From positions 62,001-126,000 of the forward strand of contig NZ_CP126161.1 in the NCBI RefSeq assembly GCF_030127105.1: DNA of 64,000 nucleotides. Direction: 5' to 3'. The DNA is from Haloarcula pelagica. Lineage in GTDB: Archaea; Halobacteriota; Halobacteria; Halobacteriales; Haloarculaceae. This document shows positions 1 to 8,273 of this stretch, one piece after another. The notes under the pieces were generated by a model. The model was not told where the DNA came from and searched no databases. It saw only the letters and a program-made list of their open reading frames with translations. A program made the translations under genes and the position numbers. Each line of letters opens with the position of its first letter. Within the stretch, counting starts at the first letter, position 1.

Positions 1-1427
1 TCGACGACGTACTGTTGCGACCCAAAGAGTCTCGCGTCGAACCCGACGAGGCCGACACCGCGACCAGTGTCTCCCGCTCGGTCGAACTGAACGTTCCAGT
101 TCTGACGGCTGCGATGGATACGGTCACCGAGAGCGACATGGCGATCGCCATGGCCCGGCAGGGCGGTCTGGGCGTCCTCCACCGGAACATGGACGCCGAG
201 GAGATGGCCGACGAGATCGAGCGGGTCAAGCGGGCCGACGAACTGATCATCCGCGATGTCGTGACGGCCAGCCCGGAGCAGACCGTCCGGGAGGTCGACG
301 AGATGATGGATCGGGAGGGCGTCTCCGGCGCGCCCGTCGTCGACGACGAGACCGGTGAGGTCCTGGGGATCATCTCCGGGACGGACATCCGGCCGTACCT
401 CGAAGTCGGCGAGTCCGACGCCGTGACCGAAGCGATGACCGGCGAGGTCGTCACAGCCCCGGAAGATGTCTCGCCGCGGGACGCGCTGGAACTGATGTAC
501 GACCACAAGATCGAACGGGTCCCGATCGTCGACGAGGCGAACCGGCTGACCGGCCTCGTGACGATGAAAGGCGTCCTCCAGCGCCGCGAGTACGACGAGG
601 CCGCACGCGACGAGGACGGCCACCTCCGGGTCGGCGCCGCCGTCGGCCCGTTCGAGCTGGACCGTGCACAGGCAGCAGACGACGCTGGCGCGGATATCCT
701 CTTCATCGACTGCGCTCACGCGCACAACGCCAACGTCATCGACAGCGCCCGCGAGATCAAGGCCGAAGTCGGGGCCGACGTGGTCGTCGGCAACATCGGC
801 ACCCGCGAGGCGGCCGAGGCGGTCGTCGACTTCGCCGACGGCGTCAAGGTGGGCATCGGGCCGGGCTCGATCTGTACGACCCGCGTGGTCACCGGCGCCG
901 GGATGCCCCAGATCACCGCCGTCGCACAGGTCGCTGACGTGGCCAGCCAGCACGACGTGCCGGTCATCGCCGACGGTGGCATCCGGTACTCCGGGGACGC
1001 GATCAAGGCCATCGCCGCCGGTGCCGACGCGGTCATGCTCGGATCGTACTTCGCCGGGACGGACGAGGCACCGGGCCGCGTCATCACGATGAACGGCAAG
1101 AAGTACAAGCAGTACCGCGGGATGGGCAGCGTCGGCGCGATGAACGAGGGCGGCGGCGAACGCTACCTCAAGGAGGACGAAGAAGACGAGGACTACGTCC
1201 CCGAAGGCGTCGAGGCGGCGACCCCCTACAAGGGCTCGCTCGAATCCGAACTCCACCAGCTCGTCGGCGGGATGCAGTCCGGGATGGGCTACGTCGGCGC
1301 AGAGACGATTCCGGAGTTCAAGACACGGGCCGAGTTCGTCCGTGTCTCGGCGGCCGGCCAGCAGGAGAGCCACCCGCACGACGTGATGATCACGGACGAG
1401 GCACCGAACTACAGTCCCGACAGCTGA
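1..1427 (+). CDS. guaB: IMP dehydrogenase (5' end cut by window)
   Basis: Oxidises IMP to XMP with NAD+, the first committed step of GMP synthesis, in the cytoplasm. The reading frame is open from the first bases, which encode [15 protein letters not shown], the conserved N-terminal IMPDH segment, so only about 20 to 25 residues are missing upstream; the TTG at 15 is internal. Two CBS domains ([11 protein letters not shown] and [12 protein letters not shown] regions) interrupt the TIM barrel in the usual place. The catalytic cysteine loop reads [17 protein letters not shown], followed by the phosphate-binding stretch [10 protein letters not shown] and the flap start [10 protein letters not shown]. 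The gene stops at TGA 1425-1427. Nothing looks abnormal apart from the window truncation. Confidence 0.97.
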   Translation, partial: DDVLLRPKESRVEPDEADTATSVSRSVELNVPVLTAAMDTVTESDMAIAMARQGGLGVLHRNMDAEEMADEIERVKRADELIIRDVVTASPEQTVREVDEMMDREGVSGAPVVDDETGEVLGIISGTDIRPYLEVGESDAVTEAMTGEVVTAPEDVSPRDALELMYDHKIERVPIVDEANRLTGLVTMKGVLQRREYDEAARDEDGHLRVGAAVGPFELDRAQAADDAGADILFIDCAHAHNANVIDSAREIKAEVGADVVVGNIGTREAAEAVVDFADGVKVGIGPGSICTTRVVTGAGMPQITAVAQVADVASQHDVPVIADGGIRYSGDAIKAIAAGADAVMLGSYFAGTDEAPGRVITMNGKKYKQYRGMGSVGAMNEGGGERYLKEDEEDEDYVPEGVEAATPYKGSLESELHQLVGGMQSGMGYVGAETIPEFKTRAEFVRVSAAGQQESHPHDVMITDEAPNYSPDS

Positions 1428-1479
1428 TCGGCGCTGTCGAGACGTTCAGAAACCGCGTCGAGACTGCTTCGACCGCTTT

Positions 1480-1605
1480 TCAGTACCCTTCGCCAGCCGT
1501 CTGACAGGCCGGACTACAGTAGCCGGTGTCTGCCGCCCGGGCGCTCGGGTGCGCGGCGAACGATTCCCCACAGTTCGGACAGTCGTAGTGGTCGAAGTCG
1601 GACAT
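1480..1605 (-). CDS. 41-residue zinc-finger protein
   Basis: Tiny protein starting MSDFDHYDCPNCGESF and ending YCSPACQTAGEGY. Two cysteine pairs, CPNC and CSPAC, can form one treble-clef or zinc-ribbon site. The frame stays open further upstream, but that extension is arginine-rich and unlike haloarchaeal proteins, so ATG 1605 is the likely start. It is divergent from the GNAT gene, with about 86 bp between the starts. Small CxxC proteins of this kind are common and mostly uncharacterised in haloarchaea; a binding role for nucleic acid or protein is only inferred. Confidence 0.7.
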   Translation of the reverse strand: MSDFDHYDCPNCGESFAAHPSARAADTGYCSPACQTAGEGY

Positions 1606-1691
1606 GACACCAGCGACGTAGCACCCGTACGCCGAAAATCGTTGTGGCGTCGGTCGGAAGATACTCCAGCCCCAGCGCCGAACAGGCCCCT

Positions 1692-2129
1692 GTGACCTCC
1701 TACACCCTCCACGTCGGCGACGACGAGGCACTGGGCGACAGCGCCAGAACCGTCCGACGGACGGTCTTCATCGAGGAACAGGGCGTCTCCGAAGCCGAAG
1801 AGATGGACGACAAGGACGGCGAGGCGACACATCTCGTGCTCGCCGATCAGGACGAACCAGTCGCAACGGCCCGGTACCGACTCGTCGACGACGAGACGGT
1901 CAAGATCGAGCGTGTCGCGGTCCTCGCCTCCCACCGCGGGACCGGACTGGGAGCACGGATCATGGAGGCGGCCGAATCGGCCGCCAGCGAGGACGGCGCT
2001 ACCGAAGCCGTCCTCCACGGCCAGCGCCGTGTCGAGGGGTTCTACGCCGAGTTGGGCTACGAGTCCGTCGGCGACGAGTTCGAGGAGGCGGGCATCCCAC
2101 ACGTCGAGATGCGAAAGGACCTGACCTGA
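1692..2129 (+). CDS. GNAT family N-acetyltransferase
   Basis: Predicted acetyl-CoA-dependent N-acetyltransferase of unknown substrate, about 145 residues. The GNAT acetyl-CoA loop is clear in RVAVLASHRGTGLGARIM (R/QxxGxG/A), and the C-terminal GFYAELGYESVG matches motif B. The N-terminal segment VRRTVFIEEQGVSEAEEMD resembles the ElaA/YjcF-like subgroup. I chose GTG 1692 (VTSYTLHVGDDEA) because the frame open back to 1644 runs through the intergenic promoter region and adds a non-conserved tail. The stop lies 1 bp from the stop of the convergent membrane gene. Confidence 0.85.
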   Translation: MTSYTLHVGDDEALGDSARTVRRTVFIEEQGVSEAEEMDDKDGEATHLVLADQDEPVATARYRLVDDETVKIERVAVLASHRGTGLGARIMEAAESAASEDGATEAVLHGQRRVEGFYAELGYESVGDEFEEAGIPHVEMRKDLT

Positions 2130-2130
2130 G

Positions 2131-2373
2131 CTACTCACGGACGAGCAAGTACACCACGACGACGCCGACGCCCGGGATCAGACCGACGAAGAACCCGAGC
2201 GCCGTCAGCACCGCCCAGAGCGCCGCGTTGTCGTTTCCGCGGCTCTGTGCGTCCCGATACACCCAGTACGTCGCGCCGATGAGGATCGCCAGCCCGACGA
2301 TGGAGATGACCAGGAACAGCAACAGTACGATGATCTCTGTACCGCCCGGCATCTGCAACAGAGGGAGGGCCAT
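2131..2373 (-). CDS. Small PLDc_N-like membrane protein
   Basis: An 80-residue protein with two transmembrane segments. The first helix (EIIVLLLFLVISIVGLAILI) is followed by YWVYRDAQSRGNDNAALWA and a second hydrophobic stretch ending VYLLVRE. The YxDAxxRGxxNAxLW signature is typical of haloarchaeal PLDc_N-domain proteins, a short membrane domain of unknown function. ATG 2373 is preferred over the longer frame because a TATA-like ATTTACA lies about 28 bp upstream (near 2394-2401), fitting a leaderless start. Confidence 0.75.
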   Translation of the reverse strand: MALPLLQMPGGTEIIVLLLFLVISIVGLAILIGATYWVYRDAQSRGNDNAALWAVLTALGFFVGLIPGVGVVVVYLLVRE

Positions 2374-2391
2374 ACGTACACAACCTCCCGT

Positions 2392-2402
2392 GAGTTGTAA
2401 AT
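2392..2402 (-). promoter_or_regulatory. TATA-like promoter of the PLDc_N gene
   Basis: On the minus strand this reads AGATTTACAAC. It sits about 25 to 28 bp before ATG 2373, the usual spacing for a haloarchaeal leaderless transcript. Confidence 0.45.
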
Positions 2403-2572
2403 CTCTTCGGGTGCGGGACGGGAGACCAGGCCACACGGGGCGCCCGCATACCGTTCACCGGACCTGGCTGGAAGGGAACCACTGTCGGACGTGCTCGTTT
2501 CACTGCACACGCATCGCTGCTTCGAATCCCTTCTCACAGCGATAGCTGCTCACGATCGGTTCGCAGCAAAAG

Positions 2573-2594
2573 CGGGCCGGAAGGGATTTGAACC
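2573..2594. repeat. Direct repeat of the tRNA-Lys 3' end (att-like)
   Basis: These 22 bp are identical to 2704-2725, the discriminator base, acceptor 3' strand and part of the T arm of the tRNA-Lys gene. The copies lie 131 bp apart in the same orientation. A duplicated tRNA 3' end is what tRNA-targeting integrases leave as attL/attR. Only 109 bp lie between the copies and no integrase is present, so this would be a remnant. Confidence 0.6.
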
Positions 2595-2657
2595 GTGTGG
2601 AGACGGTCGCCCTCACTCCGTTCGGACGCTGCGACTCTCCGGGTTCAAGTCCCTTCC
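2579..2657. repeat. 79-nt hairpin built from T-arm-like arms
   Basis: The arms 2579-2594 and 2642-2657 are 16-nt inverted repeats with one G-T wobble; both read as a tRNA T arm. Inside them, GGAGA (2599-2603) pairs with TCTCC (2636-2640) and GTCGC (2606-2610) with GCGAC (2631-2635). The structure extends the duplicated tRNA-Lys end into a long stem. Confidence 0.6.
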
Positions 2658-2703
2658 TCGACGTAGATTCGACTCCTCACGTCCGTTCGTCGTCAGAATA
2701 CAA

Positions 2704-2777
2704 CGGGCCGGAAGGGATTTGAACCCTCGACCGACGGCTTAAGAGGCCGTCGCTCTGCCAGACTGAGCTACCGGCCC
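2704..2777 (-). tRNA. tRNA-Lys (CTT)
   Basis: A complete cloverleaf on the minus strand. The acceptor stem GGGCCGG/CCGGCCC is followed by discriminator G with no encoded CCA. The D arm is GCTC/GAGC, the anticodon stem ACGGC/GCCGT with loop CTCTTAA (anticodon CTT), and the T arm GAGGG/CCCTT with loop TTCAAAT. No intron is visible. It is transcribed divergently from the TrkA-N/DHH gene. Confidence 0.95.
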
Positions 2778-2954
2778 AGTACAACTGATTCTGTGGGCGG
2801 CCTGCTCAAATAGGTTTTCATTCGCGGGGCTCGTGTCTGGCGTTCCCACGGTACTGTGGGCCCTCCGAGGGGACGAATGGACGTGATTAAAGGGGCTGGC
2901 CGCCAAGCGATACAGACACTTATGAGTGCAGCCAGCGGCATCACGATGGCCTCC

Positions 2955-4388
2955 ATGTCCACGTACGCTATCTTGGGGTGTGGGAGCGTGGGGCATGCAG
3001 TGGCCGAAGAACTCGTCAACGAGGGCAAAGACGTGCTCATCCTCGATGCCGACGACGGTCGCGTGGAGGCGCTGCGCGACCAGGATCTCAACGCACAGCA
3101 GGCAGATATCGTCGAGGAAGATGTCGTCGGGATGGTCAGCGACCGGGATGTCGTCCTCATCATGTCGCCGGATGTCACCGCGAACGCAAAGGCGGTCGAG
3201 AACATCCGAGCCGCCGACGGCGACCAGTTCATCGTCGCGCGGGCCGACGATCCGGTCTCGGCCGACGAGCTGACGGAACTGGGTGCCGACGTAGTCATCA
3301 ACCCGTCGGCGGTCATCGCGGACTCGGCGCTTCGGGCGCTCGAAACCGGCGAACTGGAGTACAAGGCGACACAGCTTGGCGATGTCATCGACGGGACCGA
3401 AGAGCGGATGGCGATCCTCATCCACCGCTCGCCGGACCCGGACTCGATCGCCTCCGCGGCGGCGCTTCGGGCCATCGCCGCGAGTCGTGACATCGATGCG
3501 GATATCATCTACGAGGGCGAGATCGGTCACCAGGAGAACCGCGCGTTCGTCAACCTGCTGGGCATCGATCTGGAGTCACAGGACTCGGTCGACCTCGACG
3601 ACTACGACACGCTCGCGCTGGTCGATGTCGCGAAGGGCGGCGAGCCCATCGTCGAGTCGGTCGACATCGTGATCGACCACTACGAACACGAACACGAGTA
3701 CGAACACGACGCCGCGTTCTCGGACATCCGACCGAACGTCTCCGCGACCTCGACGATCCTCACCAAGTACATCCAGGAACTGGACCTCACGCTGGATCAG
3801 ACCGTCGCGACGGCGCTGCTCTACGGGATTCGAGCCGAGACGCTGGATTTCAAGCGGGACACGACGCCTGCCGATCTGACCGCCGCGGCGTATCTCTACC
3901 CGTTCGCCGACCACGACACGCTCGAACAGGTCGAGTCGCCGTCGATGTCACCGGAGACGCTCGATGTCCTGGCCGAGGCGATCCGGAACCGGGAGGTCCA
4001 GGGGAGCCACCTCGTCTCGAATGCCGGGTTCATCCGGGACCGTGACGCGCTCGCGCAGGCGGCCCAGCACCTCCTGAACCTCGAAGGGATCACGACGACA
4101 GCGGTGTTTGCCATCGCCGACGACACGATCTACTTGGCCGCACGCTCCAAGGACATCCGCATGAACATCGGGAAGGTGCTCTCGGACGCCTTCGGCGGGA
4201 TGGGTGAGACAGCGGGTCACTCCACCGACGCCAGCGTCGAGATCCCGCTCGGGATCTTCACCGGGCTGGAGACCAACGACGACAACCGGGACACGCTGCT
4301 GGAACTGACAGAAGAGGCAGTCAAACGGAAGCTGTTCGAGGCGATGGGTGTCGACAGTTCGAGCAGCGAAGGCGGGAACGGGAACTAG
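2955..4388 (+). CDS. TrkA-N / DHH phosphoesterase protein
   Basis: A 477-residue two-part protein widespread in haloarchaea. Residues 1 to about 115 form a Rossmann TrkA-N (RCK-type) nucleotide-binding domain with GCGSVG at 8-13. From about residue 150 follows a DHH/DHHA1 phosphoesterase domain. Its first motif reads HRSPDPDSIAS rather than a textbook HNPDxDS, and later metal-site residues appear in LVDVAKGG and DHYEHE. The likely activity is hydrolysis of an oligonucleotide or cyclic dinucleotide under nucleotide control, an inference from the family. ATG 2955 (MSTYAILG) was chosen; ATG 2946 is an alternative and fits the TATA-like CTTATGA near 2918. The stop shares CTAG with the convergent PRC-barrel gene. 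Confidence 0.85.
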   Translation: MSTYAILGCGSVGHAVAEELVNEGKDVLILDADDGRVEALRDQDLNAQQADIVEEDVVGMVSDRDVVLIMSPDVTANAKAVENIRAADGDQFIVARADDPVSADELTELGADVVINPSAVIADSALRALETGELEYKATQLGDVIDGTEERMAILIHRSPDPDSIASAAALRAIAASRDIDADIIYEGEIGHQENRAFVNLLGIDLESQDSVDLDDYDTLALVDVAKGGEPIVESVDIVIDHYEHEHEYEHDAAFSDIRPNVSATSTILTKYIQELDLTLDQTVATALLYGIRAETLDFKRDTTPADLTAAAYLYPFADHDTLEQVESPSMSPETLDVLAEAIRNREVQGSHLVSNAGFIRDRDALAQAAQHLLNLEGITTTAVFAIADDTIYLAARSKDIRMNIGKVLSDAFGGMGETAGHSTDASVEIPLGIFTGLETNDDNRDTLLELTEEAVKRKLFEAMGVDSSSSEGGNGN

Positions 4389-4690
4389 GCTGCGACTTCT
4401 TCACTGTCGCTGTCGGAGTCGGCCGCCTGAAGCCGCTCGACGACATCGTTGACGATGACCACGTCGCCGACCGCCTGAACCCAGCGGTACGGGATGATGA
4501 CACCGCGGGAACTTCGGGCCTGTTCGCCGAACAGTTCGGTGTTGAGCTGGTGGAGTGCCAGGCCCGTCACCGACTGGCGGTCCAGATCGAGACGGATGTC
4601 CTCGACTTCGCCGACGAACACACCGTTTTTCGAGTAGACTTCCCGCCCGACGAGCGTCGTGATCTCCTGTGGTACAGTCTCCGGGTCCAT
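4385..4690 (-). CDS. PRC-barrel domain protein
   Basis: A 101-residue protein beginning MDPETVPQEITTLVGREVY. Residues 10-95 form a PRC-barrel: LVGREVYSKNGVFVGEVEDI, a strand GVIIPYRWVQAVGDVVIV, then an acidic tail (ADSDSDSEE). PRC-barrel proteins bind RNA or protein partners in ribosome maturation and photosynthetic reaction centres; archaeal stand-alone forms have no firm role. It converges on the TrkA-N/DHH gene and shares the four bases CTAG of the two stop codons. Confidence 0.85.
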   Translation of the reverse strand: MDPETVPQEITTLVGREVYSKNGVFVGEVEDIRLDLDRQSVTGLALHQLNTELFGEQARSSRGVIIPYRWVQAVGDVVIVNDVVERLQAADSDSDSEEVAA

Positions 4691-4778
4691 ACGCAGGGAC
4701 TTGTCCGGCCACCCCTTAAATGTTCTTTGCGGCGCCGGGAGCGTGGCAGACGGCCGTCGGACGCCTGAACGACGGGAG

Positions 4779-5210
4779 TCACCCGGTGGCAGTGATATCG
4801 CGGTGGACAGCAGCGTCCGCCAGAGCGGAATAGGCCCCGGCGGCCGCGTCCGTGAGGTCGTACGTGTCGTGGTAGTCGTCGGGGTCGCGCCCGCGACCGC
4901 TCGCCAGTCCGACCACGCGGGCGATGGTCTCGTAGTTGTCCCGGACCAGCGACCCGACGATTCCGGGCATCCCGGCTCGGTCAGCCAGTTCCTCCGCGGC
5001 GGCCCGGTCGGCGTACACCGTGCCCTCGTCGGTGTCGACCAGGACCATCGCGAACGGCGTCGCCCCGAACTGGGCGTCGAGAAAGCGCTGTGCCGGCTCG
5101 TCGTACCACGAGATCGCCCCCACGTCGTCGAGTTCTTCCAGGGCGCGCGCGGCCACGGAACAGTACGGGCATTCGCCGTCGTAGATCAGCACGGAAGCGA
5201 ACGATGCCAT
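4779..5210 (-). CDS. DUF393 thiol-disulfide oxidoreductase-like protein
   Basis: A 143-residue thioredoxin-fold protein starting MASFASVLIYDGECPYCSV. The DGxCPxC motif at residues 11-16 is the DUF393 signature and gives a redox-active CxxC pair. A conserved segment FGATPFAMVLVDTDEGTVYADRAAAEEL follows. The frame is open far upstream, but that part is a serine/arginine-rich antisense artefact of the SRPBCC gene, so ATG 5210 is preferred. It is divergent from the SRPBCC gene with an 88-bp gap. Confidence 0.85.
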   Translation of the reverse strand: MASFASVLIYDGECPYCSVAARALEELDDVGAISWYDEPAQRFLDAQFGATPFAMVLVDTDEGTVYADRAAAEELADRAGMPGIVGSLVRDNYETIARVVGLASGRGRDPDDYHDTYDLTDAAAGAYSALADAAVHRDITATG

Positions 5211-5298
5211 AGCCGGCCGTAGGGACTCGACCGGCATAGGTCCGTCTCTCGCGCGGGTACCCACGCGCTTTTCCTCGTCGGGGCCGTACGGATGTCCG

Positions 5299-5733
5299 AT
5301 GCGGGAGCTCTCGGCCTCGGTCGACATCCCAGTCCCACCGGAGACTGTCTGGAACGTCCTGACCGATGTCGAGGCGTATCCCCGATGGAACACGCTGTTG
5401 CGGATCGAGGGGGAACTCGCTCCGGGAGCGACGGTCGACGCACGGCTCTCGGTCCCCGGCCTCCCGACAGTGTCGTTCAGTCCGGAGATTCTGGCGGTCG
5501 ACCCCGGACGCGAACTGCGCTGGCGCTCCGGACTACTGGGTGTCACCGCCGAGCACGCGTTCCTGCTGGAACCGCTCGATGGCGGGACCGGAACGCGGTT
5601 TACGCAGTACGAAGAGATCAGCGGTCCCCTCACCGCCCGAGTGGTCGATCGGCTGGCGAGACGGCTCCGCCGCGGATTCGAACAGATGAACGTCGGACTC
5701 AGGCGGCACGCGATCGCCGTCGCCGACACGTAG
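5299..5733 (+). CDS. SRPBCC (START-like) family protein
   Basis: A 144-residue helix-grip protein: RELSASVDIPVPPETVWNV, then DVEAYPRWNTLLRIEGEL, the standard SRPBCC opening, ending with a long C-terminal helix (RRLRRGFEQMNVGLRRHA). Such proteins bind hydrophobic ligands or act as polyketide cyclase or dehydrase-like folds. The substrate cannot be told from sequence. It ends 9 bp before the convergent DUF7504-like gene. Confidence 0.82.
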   Translation: MRELSASVDIPVPPETVWNVLTDVEAYPRWNTLLRIEGELAPGATVDARLSVPGLPTVSFSPEILAVDPGRELRWRSGLLGVTAEHAFLLEPLDGGTGTRFTQYEEISGPLTARVVDRLARRLRRGFEQMNVGLRRHAIAVADT

Positions 5734-5742
5734 CGCCAGGCG

Positions 5743-6201
5743 TCAGCGGAGGTCGAGCTCGGTGTCGGTACACCGCCGCAGTCGGGCGTACGTCGAGTCG
5801 TCGACCGCGTCACGGACCAGCCCGTACACGCCACACAGCCCGTGTTCCCGGGCCTGTGTCGTCGTGTGATCGAGGAACCGGGCGACGCGCGCTTCGTCGG
5901 CGTACAGCAGGAACACGTTGAGGCTGTCGAACACGACCCACCCCAGCCCGTCGTCGAGGGCCTCGAACGCCCGTGACAGCCGCATACTCAGCCCGGTCAG
6001 GTCGTCGGGAACGAGCGGATCACAGACCCACATCGCACCGTCGTAGTCGGTCTCGGAGCCGGAGATCGGAACCTGGGCGACAGCGGAAAGCTCCGCACCG
6101 GCGGTCGAAAGCGTCTCTGCGATCTCGCTGGGTGCCGACGCCGAGACCACCAAGAGGTTGTCGTACGCGACGGGCGGGAGTTCACTGATCGGCGACTGCA
6201 T
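5743..6201 (-). CDS. DUF7504-like haloarchaeal protein
   Basis: A protein of about 152 residues, MQSPISELPPVAYDNLLVV onward. It resembles the RecA/KaiC-like haloarchaeal family often found beside HTR and signalling genes: an N-terminal strand (NLLVVSASAPSE) where a Walker A loop would be expected but is absent, and LGWVVFDSLNVFLLYAD resembling a Walker B strand. This suggests a degenerate P-loop protein with no ATP hydrolysis. ATG 6201 is preferred to GTG 6210. The family assignment is from memory of such proteins and is tentative. Confidence 0.6.
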   Translation of the reverse strand: MQSPISELPPVAYDNLLVVSASAPSEIAETLSTAGAELSAVAQVPISGSETDYDGAMWVCDPLVPDDLTGLSMRLSRAFEALDDGLGWVVFDSLNVFLLYADEARVARFLDHTTTQAREHGLCGVYGLVRDAVDDSTYARLRRCTDTELDLR

Positions 6202-6435
6202 GGTCGACACGGAGACCAGTGCTTGCGTGCCGCGATCGAGCCGTAAACCCCTCCCGATGCAGCGTGGATGTCGTCGTTACTGCTCACCGTCCGTTCCCCT
6301 CACGTCGTCCGGTTCCCACCCGGTTATCCCCACCCATCGATGGCATTGAACTGTCCTTGGGAGCAACCTCCATGTGTCGGGTTATATCTCTTTCGCCACC
6401 GCAAGGCTCATCGTGTCCGTGTGTAATGGTCACGC

Positions 6436-7126
6436 ATGCCGTCGTTGGTGGTTCACTACGCGTTCGTCGGGCTCCTGGCCGCGACACTGCTGGGCGCGGC
6501 GTTCGACAGGCGCTCGTTGTTGCTCGCGCTGGCCGTGGTCACGTTCCCCGATATCGACTCGTTCATCGCACTGTTCTCGGAGGTCGGTCACCGGGCGGCA
6601 CTGACGAACCTCGTCATCCCCGCGATGCTGGCCGCTCTCCTCGTGATCGACCTACACGTCCGGGAAGAATCGCTGATCCGAGCCCGCTGGGGCCTACGGG
6701 GTCAGAGTGGCGTGGTTCTGTGTGTTCGTCTACGCGGTCGGACACGTCCTGTTCGACGCTGTCAGCGGTGGCGCGAACCTCCTCTGGCCGATCCACGACC
6801 AGTTCTATCAGTTCAGGGGACGGCTCGAACTGTCTACCCAGCGGGGGATCGTCCAGACCTTCGTCGAGACGGGCACGAGCGGGGGGTCCGGTGGGGGAAG
6901 CGGCGGTTCCGGTGGCGGCGGGCTGCCGACGCCCAACGCGATGGGGAACAGCAGCGAGATCCAGATGGACACTGCGGTCGATCCGGACCCGTCGGGGACG
7001 GCGGACGGTCCCGTCGACCGGATCTTCCCGGTCGCACGCGGGGGCTGGCAACTGTACCTCCTCGTCGTAGGGACGCTCGCGACCGCCTCCCGGTTCCTCG
7101 TCGGACACGACCTCCCCGAGGAGTGA
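6436..7126 (+). CDS. Membrane metal-dependent hydrolase, YdjM-like (frameshifted)
   Basis: Begins MPSLVVHYAFVGLLAATLLG with FPDIDSFIALF, the signature of the YdjM/LexA-binding inner-membrane hydrolase family. After residue 85 the frame breaks at the GGGG run 6689-6692. Dropping one G restores ARWAYGVRVAWFCVFVYAVGH and continues to VGHDLPEE (stop at 7126). The family layout of multiple helices is then complete, with a Gly/Ser-rich loop (GGSGGGSGGSGGGG) before the last helix. The extra base is probably a sequencing error, since both halves keep normal haloarchaeal composition. pssA follows 46 bp downstream. Confidence 0.75.
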
Positions 7127-7172
7127 CTGCGGTTTCGGACCCTTCATGTGGGTCCTGGGCGAGTACGCATCT

Positions 7173-7859
7173 ATGGGCTTTGAGGTATCTCGACGACTCA
7201 GTGCCGCCGACACGGTGACGCTCGTCAACGCCGTCGTCGGATTCGTCGCCGGCGCCGTCGCGTTCACCGACCTCCATCTCGCAGCACGACTGCTCTTGCT
7301 CTCGGTGATCACGGATGCGCTCGACGGGATCGTCGCCAGGGGAAGCCAGGGGTCGGCGGTCGGCCCGCTGCTCGACTCGATCACCGACGTTGTCTCGTTC
7401 GGTGCCACGCCGAGCCTCTTCGTCTACGTCCTCCTCACCCGATACTTCGGGGACATTACCGAAACCGGGATCGCGGTGGGTCTCGCGATCACGCTCGTCG
7501 CATCCGCGTACGTGGTGTTCTCCATCGTCAGGACGGCCTTCTACGAGACGTACATCGACAGCGCGGACGGGCGGCCGGGGATGCCCAACTCGCTCGGTGC
7601 GATCGTTCTCTCGACGGCGTACCTCGGCGGGGTCCGACAGCCGGTCGTCTTGGCCGGCGCGATGCTCGTCTTCTCGGTCGCCATGATCGCGCCCTTCGAC
7701 TACCCCAAACCCGGCCCGAGACACGTCACGCCGGTCGGCGTGGTGCTCGCGATGGCCGTGCTCGTTCCCGACGCGCTCTATCGCTTCGGGCCACGAGCGG
7801 TGTTGGTGATCGCCCTCCTGTTTTTCCTCGCCGGCCCGCGGTACTACTGGGCAGATTGA
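7173..7859 (+). CDS. pssA: Archaetidylserine synthase (CDP-alcohol phosphatidyltransferase)
   Basis: An integral membrane enzyme of about 228 residues that joins CDP-archaeol and serine. The CDP-alcohol phosphotransferase motif is complete: DALDGIVARGSQGSAVG followed by PLLDSITD, giving DxxDGxxARxxxxxxxxGxxxDxxxD. About six to seven transmembrane helices surround it. In haloarchaea this subgroup is tied to archaeosortase/PGF-CTERM protein sorting and to archaetidylethanolamine synthesis. I start at ATG 7173 (MGFEVSRRLSAADTVTL) because homologues begin close to the SAADTVTLVNAVVGF segment; ATG 7146 adds nine residues. Confidence 0.88.
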   Translation: MGFEVSRRLSAADTVTLVNAVVGFVAGAVAFTDLHLAARLLLLSVITDALDGIVARGSQGSAVGPLLDSITDVVSFGATPSLFVYVLLTRYFGDITETGIAVGLAITLVASAYVVFSIVRTAFYETYIDSADGRPGMPNSLGAIVLSTAYLGGVRQPVVLAGAMLVFSVAMIAPFDYPKPGPRHVTPVGVVLAMAVLVPDALYRFGPRAVLVIALLFFLAGPRYYWAD

Positions 7860-7991
7860 CGCCGAGTCGGGCCCGCCGGTTCCTGCTTGCCTCTCCGCTG
7901 CCACCACACTCATACTGGTCGCAAGCGTAGTGTGAACCGCAATCAATCGCTTGTTTTCGAATCGCCGCACGTGGGGGGAAGAACTGGCGAA

Positions 7992-8003
7992 AGATTTATA
8001 TAG
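7992..8003 (+). promoter_or_regulatory. TATA box of the DUF7127-cdc48 operon
   Basis: GATTTATATAG preceded by CGAAA (BRE-like), centred 29 bp before ATG 8028. This is a near-ideal haloarchaeal promoter for a leaderless message. Confidence 0.75.
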
Positions 8004-8027
8004 TTATCAAACTTACCTTTGGTTAGG

Positions 8028-8273
8028 ATGAATACAGAACAGCAGCTATTCGACGAGACGCCCCTCCGCCGGTTCGAGTACGACGACAGTGTCGTGCTCG
8101 CGGCGGACGTGGGTGCTGTCGGCGACGCTTCGGTCGACGTGGTCGACGGCACTGTCATCGTCGTTGCCGGTGACGAGCAACGTGAGTTGGAGGTGCCCGA
8201 CGAGGACGCACGAGCGTTTATCAACCACGGCATCCTCACTATCGAACTGTCACCCAGCGAGGAGGACAACTGA
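8028..8273 (+). CDS. DUF7127 small Hsp20-like protein
   Basis: An 81-residue acidic protein, [20 protein letters not shown] onward. Its beta-rich pattern ([34 protein letters not shown], then NHGILTIEL) follows the alpha-crystallin/Hsp20 logic, including a final G-I-L-T-I like the GxLxI motif. It belongs to a haloarchaeal family I recall as DUF7127, placed just before cdc48. ATG 8028 fits the TATA box; TTG 8019 would place the start in the leader. Its TGA overlaps the cdc48 ATG (TGATG), which implies coupled translation and a shared function, perhaps as a Cdc48 cofactor (inference). Confidence 0.75.
   Translation: MNTEQQLFDETPLRRFEYDDSVVLAADVGAVGDASVDVVDGTVIVVAGDEQRELEVPDEDARAFINHGILTIELSPSEEDN

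Larger units (their letters stand above)
2374..2703. other. Gene-free stretch with tRNA-derived scar
   Basis: A 330-bp interval without a credible gene. It holds the PLDc_N promoter, an 80-nt hairpin (2579-2657) and a duplicated tRNA-Lys 3' end. An 83-codon open frame across it (2491-2742) runs into the tRNA gene and is not a protein gene. Confidence 0.7.

Noticed and set aside
1644-1691. Longer N terminus for the GNAT gene
   Set aside because: The extra 16 codons overlap the divergent promoter region and are not like GNAT proteins.
2491-2742. 83-codon open frame across the tRNA region
   Set aside because: It runs through the hairpin and into the tRNA-Lys gene; its peptide is the translation of tRNA 3' ends, a common artefact in haloarchaeal genomes.
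6436-7126. True pseudogene of the YdjM-like hydrolase
   Set aside because: Only one base is wrong, in a G run, and both halves keep normal codon use and family motifs; a sequencing error is more likely.
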